Source: Sphaerobacter thermophilus DSM 20745 (GTDB taxonomy: Bacteria > Chloroflexota > Chloroflexia > Thermomicrobiales > Thermomicrobiaceae). Taken from it: a stretch of 64,000 nucleotides of DNA. The notes beneath the pieces were generated by a model. The model was given only the letters and a program-made list of their open reading frames with translations, was not told where the DNA came from and did not search any database. Positions 26,987-36,154 of the stretch are shown piece after piece. Location: contig NC_013523.1 of assembly GCF_000024985.1 (NCBI RefSeq), positions 1,984,001 to 2,048,000 of the forward strand. Reading direction: 5' to 3'. How positions within the stretch are numbered: the stretch's first letter is position 1; the number at the start of each line of letters is the position of its first letter. The position numbers and the translations under genes were made by a program.

Positions 26987-27442
26987 TTATAGATGCACGA
27001 TGCGCAGTTCAGGCCACGCGCGCTGGAGGTACTCCGCCACGAGCCGGCGGTGACAGTGCTCAGCCTTCCGCTCGCTGCAGAGCAGGCAGCACGGCTGCTC
27101 GGTGAAGAACGTCCGGTCCAGCTGCTCGATCACCCGGCGCTCGTCGAGCAGCGCCAGGAAGCGCGGCTCGTAGGCCGCCCACCCGCCGCCACCGGGCTTC
27201 ATCATCTCGCGGAGCTCAGGCGTCGGCGCCAGGAATTCCAGGTGGTGATACTCCGCGCCGACGATCTCGCGGAGGAAGTAGGCCAGGTCATCGCGCTTGG
27301 TGAAGCCCGCCAACTGGGAGGTGTTGTTGGCGCGCACATCGATCAGGCGGGACACGCCGTGCCGGCGCAGCGTCTCGAAGAACGATTCGGCGCTCCGCTG
27401 AGTAAACCCGATGGTGTAGAGCGGTATCGTCTCTGTCGTCAT
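26987..27442 (-). CDS. DUF488 family protein (second of two)
   Basis: 151 residues starting MTTETIPLYTIGFTQRSAES. DUF488 hallmarks are the N-terminal YTIGF strand, LIDVRANN, and the C-terminal Cys-rich segment CCLLCSERKAEHCHRRLVA. The latter resembles a metal or nucleic-acid binding site. It overlaps the first DUF488 gene by four bases (ATGA). The biochemical activity of the family is not established. Confidence 0.85.
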   Translation of the reverse strand: MTTETIPLYTIGFTQRSAESFFETLRRHGVSRLIDVRANNTSQLAGFTKRDDLAYFLREIVGAEYHHLEFLAPTPELREMMKPGGGGWAAYEPRFLALLDERRVIEQLDRTFFTEQPCCLLCSERKAEHCHRRLVAEYLQRAWPELRIVHL

Positions 27443-27933
27443 CCGAACAGCCTCGCCTGCACAGCCAACGGTCGGGCCGGCTCAATGCGACCGTCGCCGC
27501 GAATGTGCAGCACGGTGAAACCCCGACTGAGTAGGGTCTGCGCGATCAGCTTGTGCCGGTGGCACTGGTTCGGGTCCTCTTCGCTGCACATGATAGCGGT
27601 GCGCGCCGCGCAGGCGTAGTCGATCAAGCGATCGATGCCGGTTACATAGAACGCCTGGCGCGCGATCCTCTGGTAATCGACGTGCCCCAGGTCGTCATAG
27701 CACGCCGGATCAGCAGGACGCCCGCCGAGGTACTCGCCGGCGAAGACGTAGCGGATACCGGCCCGGGAGAGCGTGTCCCGCAGCGCCTCGCGGTTGAACT
27801 GTGGGGAGTACCGGCTGTACGGCGCGCTGCGAACATCGATGAGCACCGCGATCTGATGCTGGTCGAGCAGCGCGATCAGGTCCGCTGCGGGCTGATTGCT
27901 GTGCCCAATGGTGTAGATCGTGTGCGTGCTCAT
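27439..27933 (-). CDS. DUF488 family protein (first of two)
   Basis: 164 residues starting MSTHTIYTIGHSNQPAADLI. It carries LIDVRSAPYSRYSPQFN, YLGGRP and the C-terminal IMCSEEDPNQCHRHKLIA, all typical of DUF488. It is about as similar to its neighbour as distinct family members are, so the pair is not a recent duplication. It leads a three-gene unit (DUF488, DUF488, dual-OB) with its own promoter at 27959-27986. Confidence 0.87.
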   Translation of the reverse strand: MSTHTIYTIGHSNQPAADLIALLDQHQIAVLIDVRSAPYSRYSPQFNREALRDTLSRAGIRYVFAGEYLGGRPADPACYDDLGHVDYQRIARQAFYVTGIDRLIDYACAARTAIMCSEEDPNQCHRHKLIAQTLLSRGFTVLHIRGDGRIEPARPLAVQARLFG

Positions 27934-27958
27934 CCATCACTCCGGTTGCGTAGCTCAG

Positions 27959-27986
27959 ATTATACGTCGTCGCGCTGCGGCAGCAA
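27959..27986 (-). promoter_or_regulatory. promoter of the DUF488 cassette
   Basis: Minus strand TTGCTG (27986-27981), 16 bases, perfect TATAAT (27964-27959). About 20 bases separate the predicted start from the first ATG. Confidence 0.6.
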
Positions 27987-28047
27987 GGCGACCCAGGCGA
28001 CGGAGACTGGCGCAGCCAGCGGCGCTCCTGCGGGACCCGGCCAAAGA

Positions 28048-28081
28048 CCGGCCCCTCCCCCAACTTCGGGGAAGGGGCCGG
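28048..28081 (-). terminator. terminator after the FtsH-like gene
   Basis: Arms CCGGCCCC/GGGGCCGG (28048-28055, 28074-28081) with an inner CCCC/GGGG pairing. A TCTTTGG tract follows on the minus strand. Confidence 0.6.
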
Positions 28082-28107
28082 GATCAGGATCACCGCGCGA
28101 GAACGCC

Positions 28108-29577
28108 TCAGTTCATCGCCGGCCGCGCCGGGCGCGGCCCGAGGATGGCCGCCAGCCGCGCCTCGTCCAGCGTCTCCTCTGCCAGCAGGGCGGCCACGAG
28201 GGCATCCAGGAGGTGCGCCGCGTTCGCGATGGTCCGGCTGGCCAGTTCCAGCGCCTCGCTCACCAGCGCCGAGACTTCCTCGTCGATGGCCCGGCTCGTC
28301 TCGTCCGACACGGGGCCGTTCGCGTCGAAGGCGCGCCCGCGGAGGCTCTTCCCCATACCGTAGGTGGTTACCATGGCCTGCGCCAGCGCGCTCGCCTGGC
28401 TCAGGTCGCCGGACGATCCGGTCGTCACCTCGCCGTAGCGGTACTCCTCCGCGGCGTAACCGCCGAGCAGGACGGCCAGCCGGTCGAGGAACTGACCGCG
28501 CGTCCAAAGGCGCCGGTCCTCGTCGGGCGCCAGAACCGTCGCGCCCCCCATCTGACCCCGCCCGAGGATAGTCACCCGCCGGGGTGCGTCGGCCGAGGCG
28601 AGCTGGTGCGCCACCAGCGCGTGGCCCGCCTCGTGGACGGCGATCGTCTCCCGCTCGCGGGCACTGAGGGCCCGGCTGCGCCGGCTCGGCCCGGCGATGA
28701 CGCGGTCCACCGCCTCCTCCAGGTCGGCCTGGGTGATCTCATCGCCGCCGCGGCGGAGCGCCAGCAGTGCGGCCTCGTTCAAGGTGTTCTCCAGGTCGGC
28801 GCCCGAGAGGCCCACGGTCCGCGCGGCCAGGGCGTCCAGGTCGACATCGGGCGCGAGCGGCTTGTCCTGCGCGTGGACCCGGAGAATCGCCGCCCGCTCG
28901 GCCCGGTCAGGCAGCGACAGTTCCACGCGGCGGTCGAACCGGCCCGGCCGCAGCAGCGCGGGGTCGAGGATGTCGCTCCGGTTGGTGGCGGCGATCACAA
29001 CGACCGCCTGTCGCGGGTGGAAGCCGTCGAGCTCCACCAGGACTTGATTCAGCGTCTGCTCGTACTCCTGATGGCTCTGGCTGTCGCCCCGGCGGCGGCC
29101 GATGGCGTCGATCTCGTCAATGAAGACGATGGCGGGCGATGCCTTGCGCGCAGCGGCAAACAGATCCCGGACGCGTTTCGCGCCGACGCCGACGTACACT
29201 TCGACGAACTGCGAGGCCGACATCGCGAAGAATGGCACGCCGGCTTCCCCGGCCACGGCGCGCGCCAGCAGCGTCTTACCGGTGCCTGGCGGCCCGGCCA
29301 GGAGCACCCCACGCGGCATCCGTGCGCCCATGCGTCGGAAGCGCTCAGGATCGCGGAGGAAGGTCACGATCTCAGCGAGTTCCTCCTTGGCCTCGATCAG
29401 GCCCGCCACGTCGCTGAACGTCGTCTCCGGCCGCTCGACCGCGGTGACGGAGTCGCTGCGGCCCCGTCCGAGCGTCCGCTGCTGCCAGACAGCCAACCCG
29501 ACAGCCACTGAGAGCGACCCCAGAGCCAACAAGCTCTGCTGCAGCGAGCCGCCGGGGCGCACCGGTCGCGGATTCAC
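28108..29577 (-). CDS. short FtsH-like AAA+ zinc metalloprotease
   Basis: Membrane-anchored ATP-dependent protease of 489 residues, against about 600-650 for typical FtsH. One hydrophobic segment (about residues 12-32) is present. The extracytoplasmic domain and second membrane helix are missing. Walker A is GPPGTGKT, Walker [10 protein letters not shown], the second-region-of-homology arginines lie in [13 protein letters not shown], and the zinc motif is HEAGH. The GTG at 29577 follows GAGAGGAG. It may be a specialised paralog rather than the housekeeping FtsH. Confidence 0.88.
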   Translation of the reverse strand: MNPRPVRPGGSLQQSLLALGSLSVAVGLAVWQQRTLGRGRSDSVTAVERPETTFSDVAGLIEAKEELAEIVTFLRDPERFRRMGARMPRGVLLAGPPGTGKTLLARAVAGEAGVPFFAMSASQFVEVYVGVGAKRVRDLFAAARKASPAIVFIDEIDAIGRRRGDSQSHQEYEQTLNQVLVELDGFHPRQAVVVIAATNRSDILDPALLRPGRFDRRVELSLPDRAERAAILRVHAQDKPLAPDVDLDALAARTVGLSGADLENTLNEAALLALRRGGDEITQADLEEAVDRVIAGPSRRSRALSARERETIAVHEAGHALVAHQLASADAPRRVTILGRGQMGGATVLAPDEDRRLWTRGQFLDRLAVLLGGYAAEEYRYGEVTTGSSGDLSQASALAQAMVTTYGMGKSLRGRAFDANGPVSDETSRAIDEEVSALVSEALELASRTIANAAHLLDALVAALLAEETLDEARLAAILGPRPARPAMN

Positions 29578-29987
29578 ACGTGGTCTCCTCTCCTCAACAC
29601 ACCCCTCCGCATGAGCGCACGGGAAGGCACAGGTGCGCGCGATTGGGACGGCAGGGTCACGCTTGCGCGCCCACCGGCTGACACGATGCCCGTTGTGGCT
29701 GCGATGGGTCCCAGGCGCTCGGCGCGGTGCCTCAGAGCTTAGTCGCCGTTGGCGGTCGGTGACAAGCGGTCAGCGGTGATTGGGACCTCTCGCCCACGCG
29801 GAAGTCAAAGCTTGTTGCAACGATGTCCGGGTCGCGGAGGCGCAGGCCGGCCGCGTCTCCTCCCCGGCGGATAGCCTACCGAATATGGTTAACGAGTCGC
29901 AAGGTGTCCGGGCTCGTATCCACGGTCCGCGGATGGAGCAGCGCATCTCGCTACCGAAAACGGCTGGAGGGACGCCGTCTCCTCACC
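29578..29987. other. intergenic region upstream of the FtsH-like gene
   Basis: 410 bases between two minus-strand genes. No gene, RNA or convincing promoter was recognised. Confidence 0.3.
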
Positions 29988-31532
29988 TCATCCGGCATCG
30001 GCGATGAGGCGGCGGTAGAGGGCTTCCTGGCGCGCAATTGCGGCCTGGTAGGTCTGGTGCCGACGCGGGTCTGGATCGTACCGGGCGGCCGCGGGGATCG
30101 GCCCGGCCGCGATCCGATCCAGCAGGTCCGGCTGCCCACCGGCCTCCCGCGGCAGGCGCGCCAGGGCCATGAGCGCCGCACCGGTCAGCGACGCTTCCGG
30201 CGCCGCCCCGGCCAGCAGCGGCCGGCCCAGCACGTCGCTCAGGATCTGGAGCCAGATCGGGTTCCGCAGCAACGCGCTGCCGCTGGCGATGATCGTCCGC
30301 TCCCCCGGTGCCGCGGCATCGAGCAGCCGCGCCACCAGCGCGACGCGGTAGGCGACCGCCTCCATGGCCGCGCGCAGAATGGCGACCGGGCTGGTGTCGA
30401 GCGTCATGCCGGCCAGCGCACCGCGGGCGTGCGGCGCCCAGCCGGGACTGCGCTCACCGGCCAGGAGCGGGAGCCAGGTAAGGCCGTGGCTGTCGGGCGG
30501 CATCGCCGCAAGCGCCGCGTCCAGTTCCGGTGGGTCGGGAAGACGGAACCGCGTGCACACCCAATCGTAGAGGTTGCCGCCCTCGCTCAGCGCACCGCCC
30601 AGCAGCACGTGCCGCGCGTCGAGCCGGTAGAGCCACAGGCCCGGCGGGGGTGGCACCGGATCGCCGGCCCACAGGAGACGCAGCGCTCCGGTCGTGCCGA
30701 TCGTCACCGCCAGCCGCCCGCGGCCAATCGCCCCCGACCCCAGGTTTGAGCAGGCACCATCGCCCAGGGCAGGGAACCAGGCGGCATGCGCCAGCGCCGG
30801 CCACCGTGCCGCGAACGCCGGGCGCAGTCCCACCATCGGCTCGTCGCCGATCGGCGAGAGATCGTCGGGGGCGATCCCGGCTGCGTCGAGCGCCGTCGGA
30901 TCCCACGTCAGTCGGGTCTGATCGAACAGCCCGGTACCGGACGCCATCGAGATCGAGCAGGTCGCATCGCCGAACAGGGTCAGAAAGAGGTACTCGCCAA
31001 AGGAGAGCCAGCGGTGCACCCCGGCTGTGACGTCGGGCATCGCCCGCTGCAACCAGACCAGTTTGGAAAGGGGGTAGCTCGAGTGAACGACCGTGCCGGT
31101 GCGGCGGTGGTGACCCTCGGCGTCGAGCGTCTCGCGCAGGTGTGCTGCGGCCGTGGCGGCGCGGGTATCGGCCCAGGTATAGACCGGCGTCCGTGCATGA
31201 CCGTCCCGGTCCACGCCCATCAGGCTGTGCCAGAAGGTGGAGACCCCGACCGCCTGCACCGCGGCATCCGGAGCCGCCGGGAGCGCGTCGTCGATGGTCT
31301 CCGCCACCGCATCCACGAGCCGGTCCGGGTCGAGGGACGCCCCGCCGTCGGGCGTCGTCTCCAGGCGGTAGGGTACCTGGTGGAGCGTCCCGCCGAGGCG
31401 ACGGCCGCGGCCATCGAACAGCGCCGCCCGGGTCGACGACGAGCCGACATCGAGCGCCAGCACCAACGGCGGCTCGGCTTGCGCCACGTCGATCTCACCC
31501 GGTCCCGCCGCCCAGTTGATCACGCCGCCCAT
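29988..31532 (-). CDS. FGGY-family carbohydrate kinase, gluconokinase-like
   Basis: Phosphorylates a sugar acid or sugar with ATP. It has 514 residues. The N-terminal phosphate-binding region is VLALDVGSSSTRAALFD. Then come WADTRA, the substrate segment SSYPLSKLVWLQ, and the C-terminal ATP-site motifs VTIGTTGALR and IIASGSALLRNPIW. The overall pattern is closest to gluconokinases, but substrate assignment in FGGY kinases is unreliable. The ATG at 31532 follows GGAG; a GTG 45 bases downstream (VAQAEPPL) is possible. Divergent from the amidase at 31631. Confidence 0.83.
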   Translation of the reverse strand: MGGVINWAAGPGEIDVAQAEPPLVLALDVGSSSTRAALFDGRGRRLGGTLHQVPYRLETTPDGGASLDPDRLVDAVAETIDDALPAAPDAAVQAVGVSTFWHSLMGVDRDGHARTPVYTWADTRAATAAAHLRETLDAEGHHRRTGTVVHSSYPLSKLVWLQRAMPDVTAGVHRWLSFGEYLFLTLFGDATCSISMASGTGLFDQTRLTWDPTALDAAGIAPDDLSPIGDEPMVGLRPAFAARWPALAHAAWFPALGDGACSNLGSGAIGRGRLAVTIGTTGALRLLWAGDPVPPPPGLWLYRLDARHVLLGGALSEGGNLYDWVCTRFRLPDPPELDAALAAMPPDSHGLTWLPLLAGERSPGWAPHARGALAGMTLDTSPVAILRAAMEAVAYRVALVARLLDAAAPGERTIIASGSALLRNPIWLQILSDVLGRPLLAGAAPEASLTGAALMALARLPREAGGQPDLLDRIAAGPIPAAARYDPDPRRHQTYQAAIARQEALYRRLIADAG

Positions 31533-31630
31533 CCTGGCCCGCTCCGCACCCGGCGCGGCCGCCCAACGCCGGTGCTACAATCGCCCTGCTGGTCTCCTCC
31601 GCGGTCCGTGCCATCTCGAGAGGATACACG

Positions 31631-33031
31631 ATGACGAGCGGCGATCTGTGCCTGTCCGATCTCACCGCCTCCGAACTGGCGCACGCGGTGCGCGCCGGCC
31701 GGGTGACCCCGGCTGCCGTGGTCGAGCACTTTCTGCAGCGCATCGAGGTCATTGACCCTCGCCTCGGGGCATTCGAGGTCGTCCGGCGCGAGCGGGCACT
31801 CGCCGAGGCGAAAGCGCTCAGCGCCAGGGACGACCTGGATCGCCTCCCGCTGGCGGGTATACCGGTCGCGATCAAGGACAACACGGACGTCGCGGGTGAG
31901 CCGAGCCGCTGGGGGACACCACTGATCCCGGCCGAGCCGCGACCCGCCGACGACGAAGTGGTCCGCCGCCTGCGCGCGGCCGGCGCCATCGTGCTTGGGA
32001 AGACACGCGTACCGGAGTTGAGCGCCTGGGGCACGGCCGACGGCCCGTTCGGCGCCTGCCGCAACCCATGGGATCTGTCGCGGACCGCCGGCGGGTCATC
32101 GGGCGGGAGTGCCGCCGCCGTCGCCGCCGGGATGGCGCCGCTCGCGCTCGGGAGCGACGGGCTCGGATCGATCCGCATCCCAGCCGCCGCCTGCGGCGTG
32201 GTCGGCGTCAAACCCGGTACCGGCGTCGTGCCGGCCGGCATCGGGGTGAGCAGTTGGCTCGGCATGGCGGAGCACGGGCCGATCGCAACGACCGTCGAGG
32301 ACGCGGCGCTGATGCTATCCGTCCTCGCCGACCGCCCGGACCTGGCCACCGTCGCGCCGCCGGACCGGCGGCTGCGGGTCGCCGTCTCGACCCGCGCGCC
32401 GATGGCGGGCGTGTGGGTCGATCGAGAGTTCGCCGCCGCGACGGAGGAGGTGGGGCAGATCCTGGCGCGCGCCGGGCACGATGTCGTCCCTGCCGACCCG
32501 CCCTACACCCTCGGGGTCGCGCTCGATGTCGTCGCGTTCTGGTGCGCTGCCGTATCGGAGGAGGCCGAGCGGGTCGATGCCAGCCGGCTCTCGGCCCGCA
32601 CGCGCCGCCACGCGAGTGCCGGCCGACTCCTGCGCCGCCTCGGCCGGGTACGCCAGGAGGCACGCGACCGGTGGCGGGCGCGGCTCGCCCCATTCTTCAA
32701 CGCGTTCGACCTGCTCCTCACGCCGGGCCTGGCGCGCCTGCCGATCGCAGCCGATGGCTGGGGAGAGCGCTCGTGGCTCGCCAACGTGTACAGCAACGCC
32801 AGCTACGCCCCGTTCCCCGCCGCATGGAACTTCGCAGGCTACCCGGCCGCGACCATCCCGGCGGGGCTCCATTCCCGCGCCCTGCCGCTAAGTGTGCAGC
32901 TCGTCGCCCCACCCGGCGGCGAGGCGCTCATCCTCTCGGCCGCCCGCCTCATCGAGGAGGCCCGCCCCTGGCCGCGCCACGCACCGATCGCCATGGCACA
33001 GCAGAAGATGCTGGCAACCCAGCCACGCTAG
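31631..33031 (+). CDS. amidase-signature family enzyme
   Basis: 466-residue amide hydrolase, GatA-like. The triad lysine is in VAIKDNTDV and the first serine region is TAGGSSGGSAAAV. The third motif reads GSDGLGSIRIP, where most members have GSDTGGSIR; the nucleophilic Ser is kept. Without gatB/gatC nearby it is probably a stand-alone amidase. It is unrelated in context to the amidase at 21679. Downstream it meets a convergent transporter across a palindromic hairpin. Confidence 0.88.
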   Translation: MTSGDLCLSDLTASELAHAVRAGRVTPAAVVEHFLQRIEVIDPRLGAFEVVRRERALAEAKALSARDDLDRLPLAGIPVAIKDNTDVAGEPSRWGTPLIPAEPRPADDEVVRRLRAAGAIVLGKTRVPELSAWGTADGPFGACRNPWDLSRTAGGSSGGSAAAVAAGMAPLALGSDGLGSIRIPAAACGVVGVKPGTGVVPAGIGVSSWLGMAEHGPIATTVEDAALMLSVLADRPDLATVAPPDRRLRVAVSTRAPMAGVWVDREFAAATEEVGQILARAGHDVVPADPPYTLGVALDVVAFWCAAVSEEAERVDASRLSARTRRHASAGRLLRRLGRVRQEARDRWRARLAPFFNAFDLLLTPGLARLPIAADGWGERSWLANVYSNASYAPFPAAWNFAGYPAATIPAGLHSRALPLSVQLVAPPGGEALILSAARLIEEARPWPRHAPIAMAQQKMLATQPR

Positions 33032-33080
33032 CGCGGCCCCAGAGAGCGGCGGCATCGTGCCACGACCCCGTGCGTCGCTC

Positions 33081-33104
33081 CCCTCTCCCAACGTTGGGAG
33101 AGGG
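33081..33104. terminator. bidirectional hairpin between convergent genes
   Basis: Perfect palindrome with arms CCCTCTCCCAAC/GTTGGGAGAGGG, followed by GTCGGGGGTGAGG. The same C/G core occurs in the centre of the heptamer elements and after rpoN. Confidence 0.6.
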
Positions 33105-33131
33105 TCGGGGGTGAGGGTCGCTCCCTGGTTA

Positions 33132-33827
33132 TCACGCTCCGATCAGTGCGATGAACCCGGAGACGGCGATGACGCTGAGCGCGACGGCGCGGAAGATCCG
33201 CTCCGGCAGGCGACGCGCCAGCCGCACACCGAGGAAGTTGCCGAGCAGCGCGGTCGGCAGCCAGAGGGCGCCCGTGGGGAAGAGTGACGCCAGCTCCACC
33301 GCACCCCGGTTGTGCAGCAGCACGAGCGTCATCCCATTCGACAGGATGAAGAAGAACGCGAGGTCGGCCAGGAAGCTCATGGGAGCAGCCCGCTCGCGCG
33401 TCATCAGCAGCGCCGGTGGGACGCCGTTGAGCGAGGTCGTGGCCCCGAGGAAGCCTGCCGCCACCCCTGCCAGCAGCGGCGCGCCTGTCCGTGAGGGGAT
33501 CGGCGCTCCACCCCGTGCCAGCCCGATCGCCGCCAGGATAACGACGAGCCCGGCCGCTCGTCGGATGAAGGCGGGGTCGAGACGGGTCAGGGCGACCGTT
33601 CCGAGCACCAGTCCAGGCAGGCTACCCAGGGTGAGCAGCCAGACACGGCGCGGGGTCAGGTGGGCACGCAGGTGCACCGCGACAGAGATGCGGGTCAGCA
33701 GGCCCAGGGAGAGGTTCATCGCCACGACGAAGGGCAGGGAGAAACCGCCGGCCAGCAGCAACGGGGTGCTCACCAGGGAAAACCCGAACCCGGTGGCACC
33801 CGACAGGAACCCTGCCATCAGCATCAC
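33132..33827 (-). CDS. TauE/SafE (TSUP) family membrane transporter
   Basis: Anion or sulfonate/sulfite exporter-like permease, 231 residues with about eight hydrophobic segments. The TSUP pattern is seen in MAGFLSGATGFGFSLVSTPLLL and again in LAGVAAGFLGATTSLNGVPPALL, the internal repeat of the family. The listed start is a GTG at 33827. Coding-like hydrophobic sequence continues about 20 codons further upstream (ESLLLVGFGALV) without a standard start codon, so the N-terminus is uncertain. Confidence 0.82.
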   Translation of the reverse strand: MMLMAGFLSGATGFGFSLVSTPLLLAGGFSLPFVVAMNLSLGLLTRISVAVHLRAHLTPRRVWLLTLGSLPGLVLGTVALTRLDPAFIRRAAGLVVILAAIGLARGGAPIPSRTGAPLLAGVAAGFLGATTSLNGVPPALLMTRERAAPMSFLADLAFFFILSNGMTLVLLHNRGAVELASLFPTGALWLPTALLGNFLGVRLARRLPERIFRAVALSVIAVSGFIALIGA

Positions 33828-33908
33828 CAGCGCGCCGAACCCGACCAGCAGCAGGCTCTCGTCGGCGATGGCCCTCCCCCCTCCCCACGTGGTGACCGCC
33901 GGCCGCTC

Positions 33909-35171
33909 TCAGTCGCCATCGCCGAGCTGGACCGCAGGCGCAGCCGCGCGCCGGGTCCCGCCCATGCGGTCGAAGAGCAGTCCGCCGAGGCCGCCGACGA
34001 TCAGGACGCCGATTAGTGCCGGCCAGAGCAACAGCGGGGAACTCGACCCGAGGATGGCGCCGCTCCCCCAGGAGGCGACGCCCCAGGCCAGCCCCCAGGT
34101 GACGCTACTCCCCGCCAGGTAGCGCCCGCGCAGACGCTCCGGCGCCAGCTCCACCACCAGCACACCGGTGGTCGGCATAAAGAGCATTTCGCCCACGGTG
34201 TAGATGATGATCGCGGCGAAGGGGAGCAGGCTCAGCCACGGGCTGGCGCCGATCATGGCGTAGGCCACGATCCAGAAGAGGGCAGCCACGGCAAAGGTCG
34301 TCCCGCGCCCCCAGCTACCGATCCGCGCCGCCACCGGGATCTGCAGCGCGACAACGATGACCGTGTTGATGGCGAAGAGGAGCCCGATGACGGCCTCACT
34401 CACGCCGGCCTCCTTGCGCAGGAAGGGCGGCGCGCTGACCTGGAGCTGGGTGAACGCGGCGAGCAGAATGAACATGACAACCTGGCTGAAGATGTATCGA
34501 CGGTCGGCCAACACCTCGCGCCAGCTCCCGGCGTTGGCCGACCCGGCCCGTGGGCTCGGCGCGGCGGTGCCCGGTCGGCGCACGAGCGTCACGATCATCA
34601 GCGCCGCCAGCGCGATCCCCGCCCCGCTCGACAGGTAGAGCACCCGGTACTGGTCCAGCGTGCCCCCGGCGACGATCAGCCCGCCCAGCAGCCCCCCGGC
34701 ACCGATGCCGAGCGCGTTGGCCACCCGCAGCAGCGCGAACATCTCGCCCATCTGGTCCATCGACACCATGGAGGTCGCGAAGGTGTCCGACGCGGGCCAG
34801 TAGAGCTGGCTGGCACAGCCGTGCAGCACCATGACGAGGAAGAAGAGCGAGGGCGTGGTCGCCAGCGGGAAGCTCGCCGTCATCACCGCCACCCCGACGA
34901 TGGTGGCAATCAGGACCAGCCGCGCCCCGAGCCGGTCGATCAGGCCGGCGACCGCGAGCGTAAAGACGACGCCGACGACGGCGTTCACGAAGATCCCGGC
35001 GCCGACCATCCCCTCACCCAGGCCGACGATCTGGCCGAAGAAGATGACCAGGAACGGCATGGTCATGCCGCGAGCGGTGAAGAGGATGAAGTTGGCCGCA
35101 GCAAGGAGCCAGAGCGAGCGCGGAAAGCGCTGCAACGTGCCTCGGACCCGTTCCATCGCTCGCTCGTACAT
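33909..35171 (-). CDS. major facilitator superfamily transporter
   Basis: 420-residue, 12-helix transporter from the ATG at 35171 (MYERAMERVRGTLQRFPRSL), just after GGGGGAGG; 15 extra codons are open upstream. The loop 2-3 motif LIDRLGARLVLI is the MFS signature. Drug-efflux-like overall, but the substrate is not predictable. It is 81 bases upstream of the TSUP gene on the same strand, so the two may be cotranscribed. Confidence 0.85.
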   Translation of the reverse strand: MYERAMERVRGTLQRFPRSLWLLAAANFILFTARGMTMPFLVIFFGQIVGLGEGMVGAGIFVNAVVGVVFTLAVAGLIDRLGARLVLIATIVGVAVMTASFPLATTPSLFFLVMVLHGCASQLYWPASDTFATSMVSMDQMGEMFALLRVANALGIGAGGLLGGLIVAGGTLDQYRVLYLSSGAGIALAALMIVTLVRRPGTAAPSPRAGSANAGSWREVLADRRYIFSQVVMFILLAAFTQLQVSAPPFLRKEAGVSEAVIGLLFAINTVIVVALQIPVAARIGSWGRGTTFAVAALFWIVAYAMIGASPWLSLLPFAAIIIYTVGEMLFMPTTGVLVVELAPERLRGRYLAGSSVTWGLAWGVASWGSGAILGSSSPLLLWPALIGVLIVGGLGGLLFDRMGGTRRAAAPAVQLGDGD

Positions 35172-35303
35172 GCCCTCCCCCACCTGATCGGAGACACAAC
35201 CGGCGGCCCCTATCATGCCCGAAGCAGCGCCACCTCGCCATCGTCCGCCGCCGAGTACTCGACCCCCTCATTTCCCCGACACGGTAAGCAGAACGTGCAT
35301 CGC

Positions 35304-35318
35304 TGGCACGATTCTGGC
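35304..35318 (+). promoter_or_regulatory. possible sigma-54 promoter of the oxidase operon
   Basis: TGGCACG at 35304-35310 with GG and GC separated by exactly ten bases (GC at 35317-35318), as in -24/-12 promoters. The -12 part is TGGC rather than TTGC. It lies about 140 bases before the first oxidase gene. Confidence 0.35.
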
Positions 35319-35459
35319 GGTCGGAGCGGCCGTAAGGGAGAGATCGGCCGATCCATCAGTTTGCCTCGTTGGGCGTTACCACACGGGGGCTTTCCGGTAC
35401 CCACAGTGTGCGGCATGGCGGGGAGTGCTCCGGGCACCCGCCGGGGAAGGGAGCAACCC

Positions 35460-35675
35460 ATGTCCGACCAACCACCGAACCGCCCCGATGCCGAACAACA
35501 CCAGGAAGCTCGTGAGCGTTCCTACGCCGGGCCCTACGAGACGGGACCGCTCGGTGAGCCGATCGACGAGCCCATTCCGCGGGGAACGCTCATCCTGTTT
35601 GGCCTGTTCCTCGTCGTGCTCGTCGTGCTCTGGCTCTTCGCCTACCTGGCCGTGTGGAACCGGGGTGTCGCATGA
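35460..35675 (+). CDS. small single-helix subunit of ba3-type cytochrome oxidase (subunit IIa-like)
   Basis: 71-residue protein (MSDQPPNRPDAEQHQEARER) with a hydrophilic N-terminus and one membrane helix, LILFGLFLVVLVVLWLFAYLAVW. It overlaps the next gene by four bases (ATGA) and precedes subunit II, the position of subunit IIa in ba3 oxidases. Identification rests on position and topology. Confidence 0.7.
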   Translation: MSDQPPNRPDAEQHQEARERSYAGPYETGPLGEPIDEPIPRGTLILFGLFLVVLVVLWLFAYLAVWNRGVA

Positions 35676-36154
35676 TCAACCGCAAGACACTGCTCGAGCT
35701 CGGCTGGATCCTCCCGAGCATCGCGATCCCGGTGGGCATGCTGGTGGCCGTGATCGTCAGTGCCTTCGGCATGATGATCCACGTGCCCGCCGACGCCGGG
35801 ACCATCCAGCCGGCGGCCATCGATAGCACTCCGCCTTTCGACCAGCCGGGAGAACTCCGGCAGGTCGGCCCCAATGAGTATGAGATCGCCCTCGTCGCCC
35901 AGATCTGGGTGTTCAACCCGCGCGAGATCCGCGTACCGGCCAACTCGAGGGTGACATTCATCGCCACCAGCCGCGATGTCATCCACGGCCTCCACATCGA
36001 GGGAACCAACGTCAACGTGATGCTCATCCCGGGCCGCATCACGCGGCAGACGGCGGTTTTCCGGGAGCCTGGGGAGTACCGCTTCGTCTGCCATGAGTAC
36101 TGCGGCTCAGGCCATCATCTGATGTTCGGCAGCGTCATCGTGGAGGAGACGTGA
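35672..36154 (+). CDS. cytochrome c oxidase subunit II, ba3 type
   Basis: Carries the CuA electron-entry site outside the membrane. 160 residues with one N-terminal membrane helix, like the Thermus ba3 subunit and unlike two-helix aa3 subunits. The CuA ligands are His in VIHGLHIEG and C-x3-C-x3-H-x2-M in CHEYCGSGHHLM. It is coupled to both neighbours by overlapping stop/start codons. Confidence 0.95.
   Translation: MINRKTLLELGWILPSIAIPVGMLVAVIVSAFGMMIHVPADAGTIQPAAIDSTPPFDQPGELRQVGPNEYEIALVAQIWVFNPREIRVPANSRVTFIATSRDVIHGLHIEGTNVNVMLIPGRITRQTAVFREPGEYRFVCHEYCGSGHHLMFGSVIVEET

Noticed and set aside
34821-35459. Long N-terminal extension of the small oxidase subunit
   Set aside because: Antisense to the MFS transporter and charged low-complexity sequence. 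The ATG at 35460 follows a GGGAG and gives a sensible subunit.
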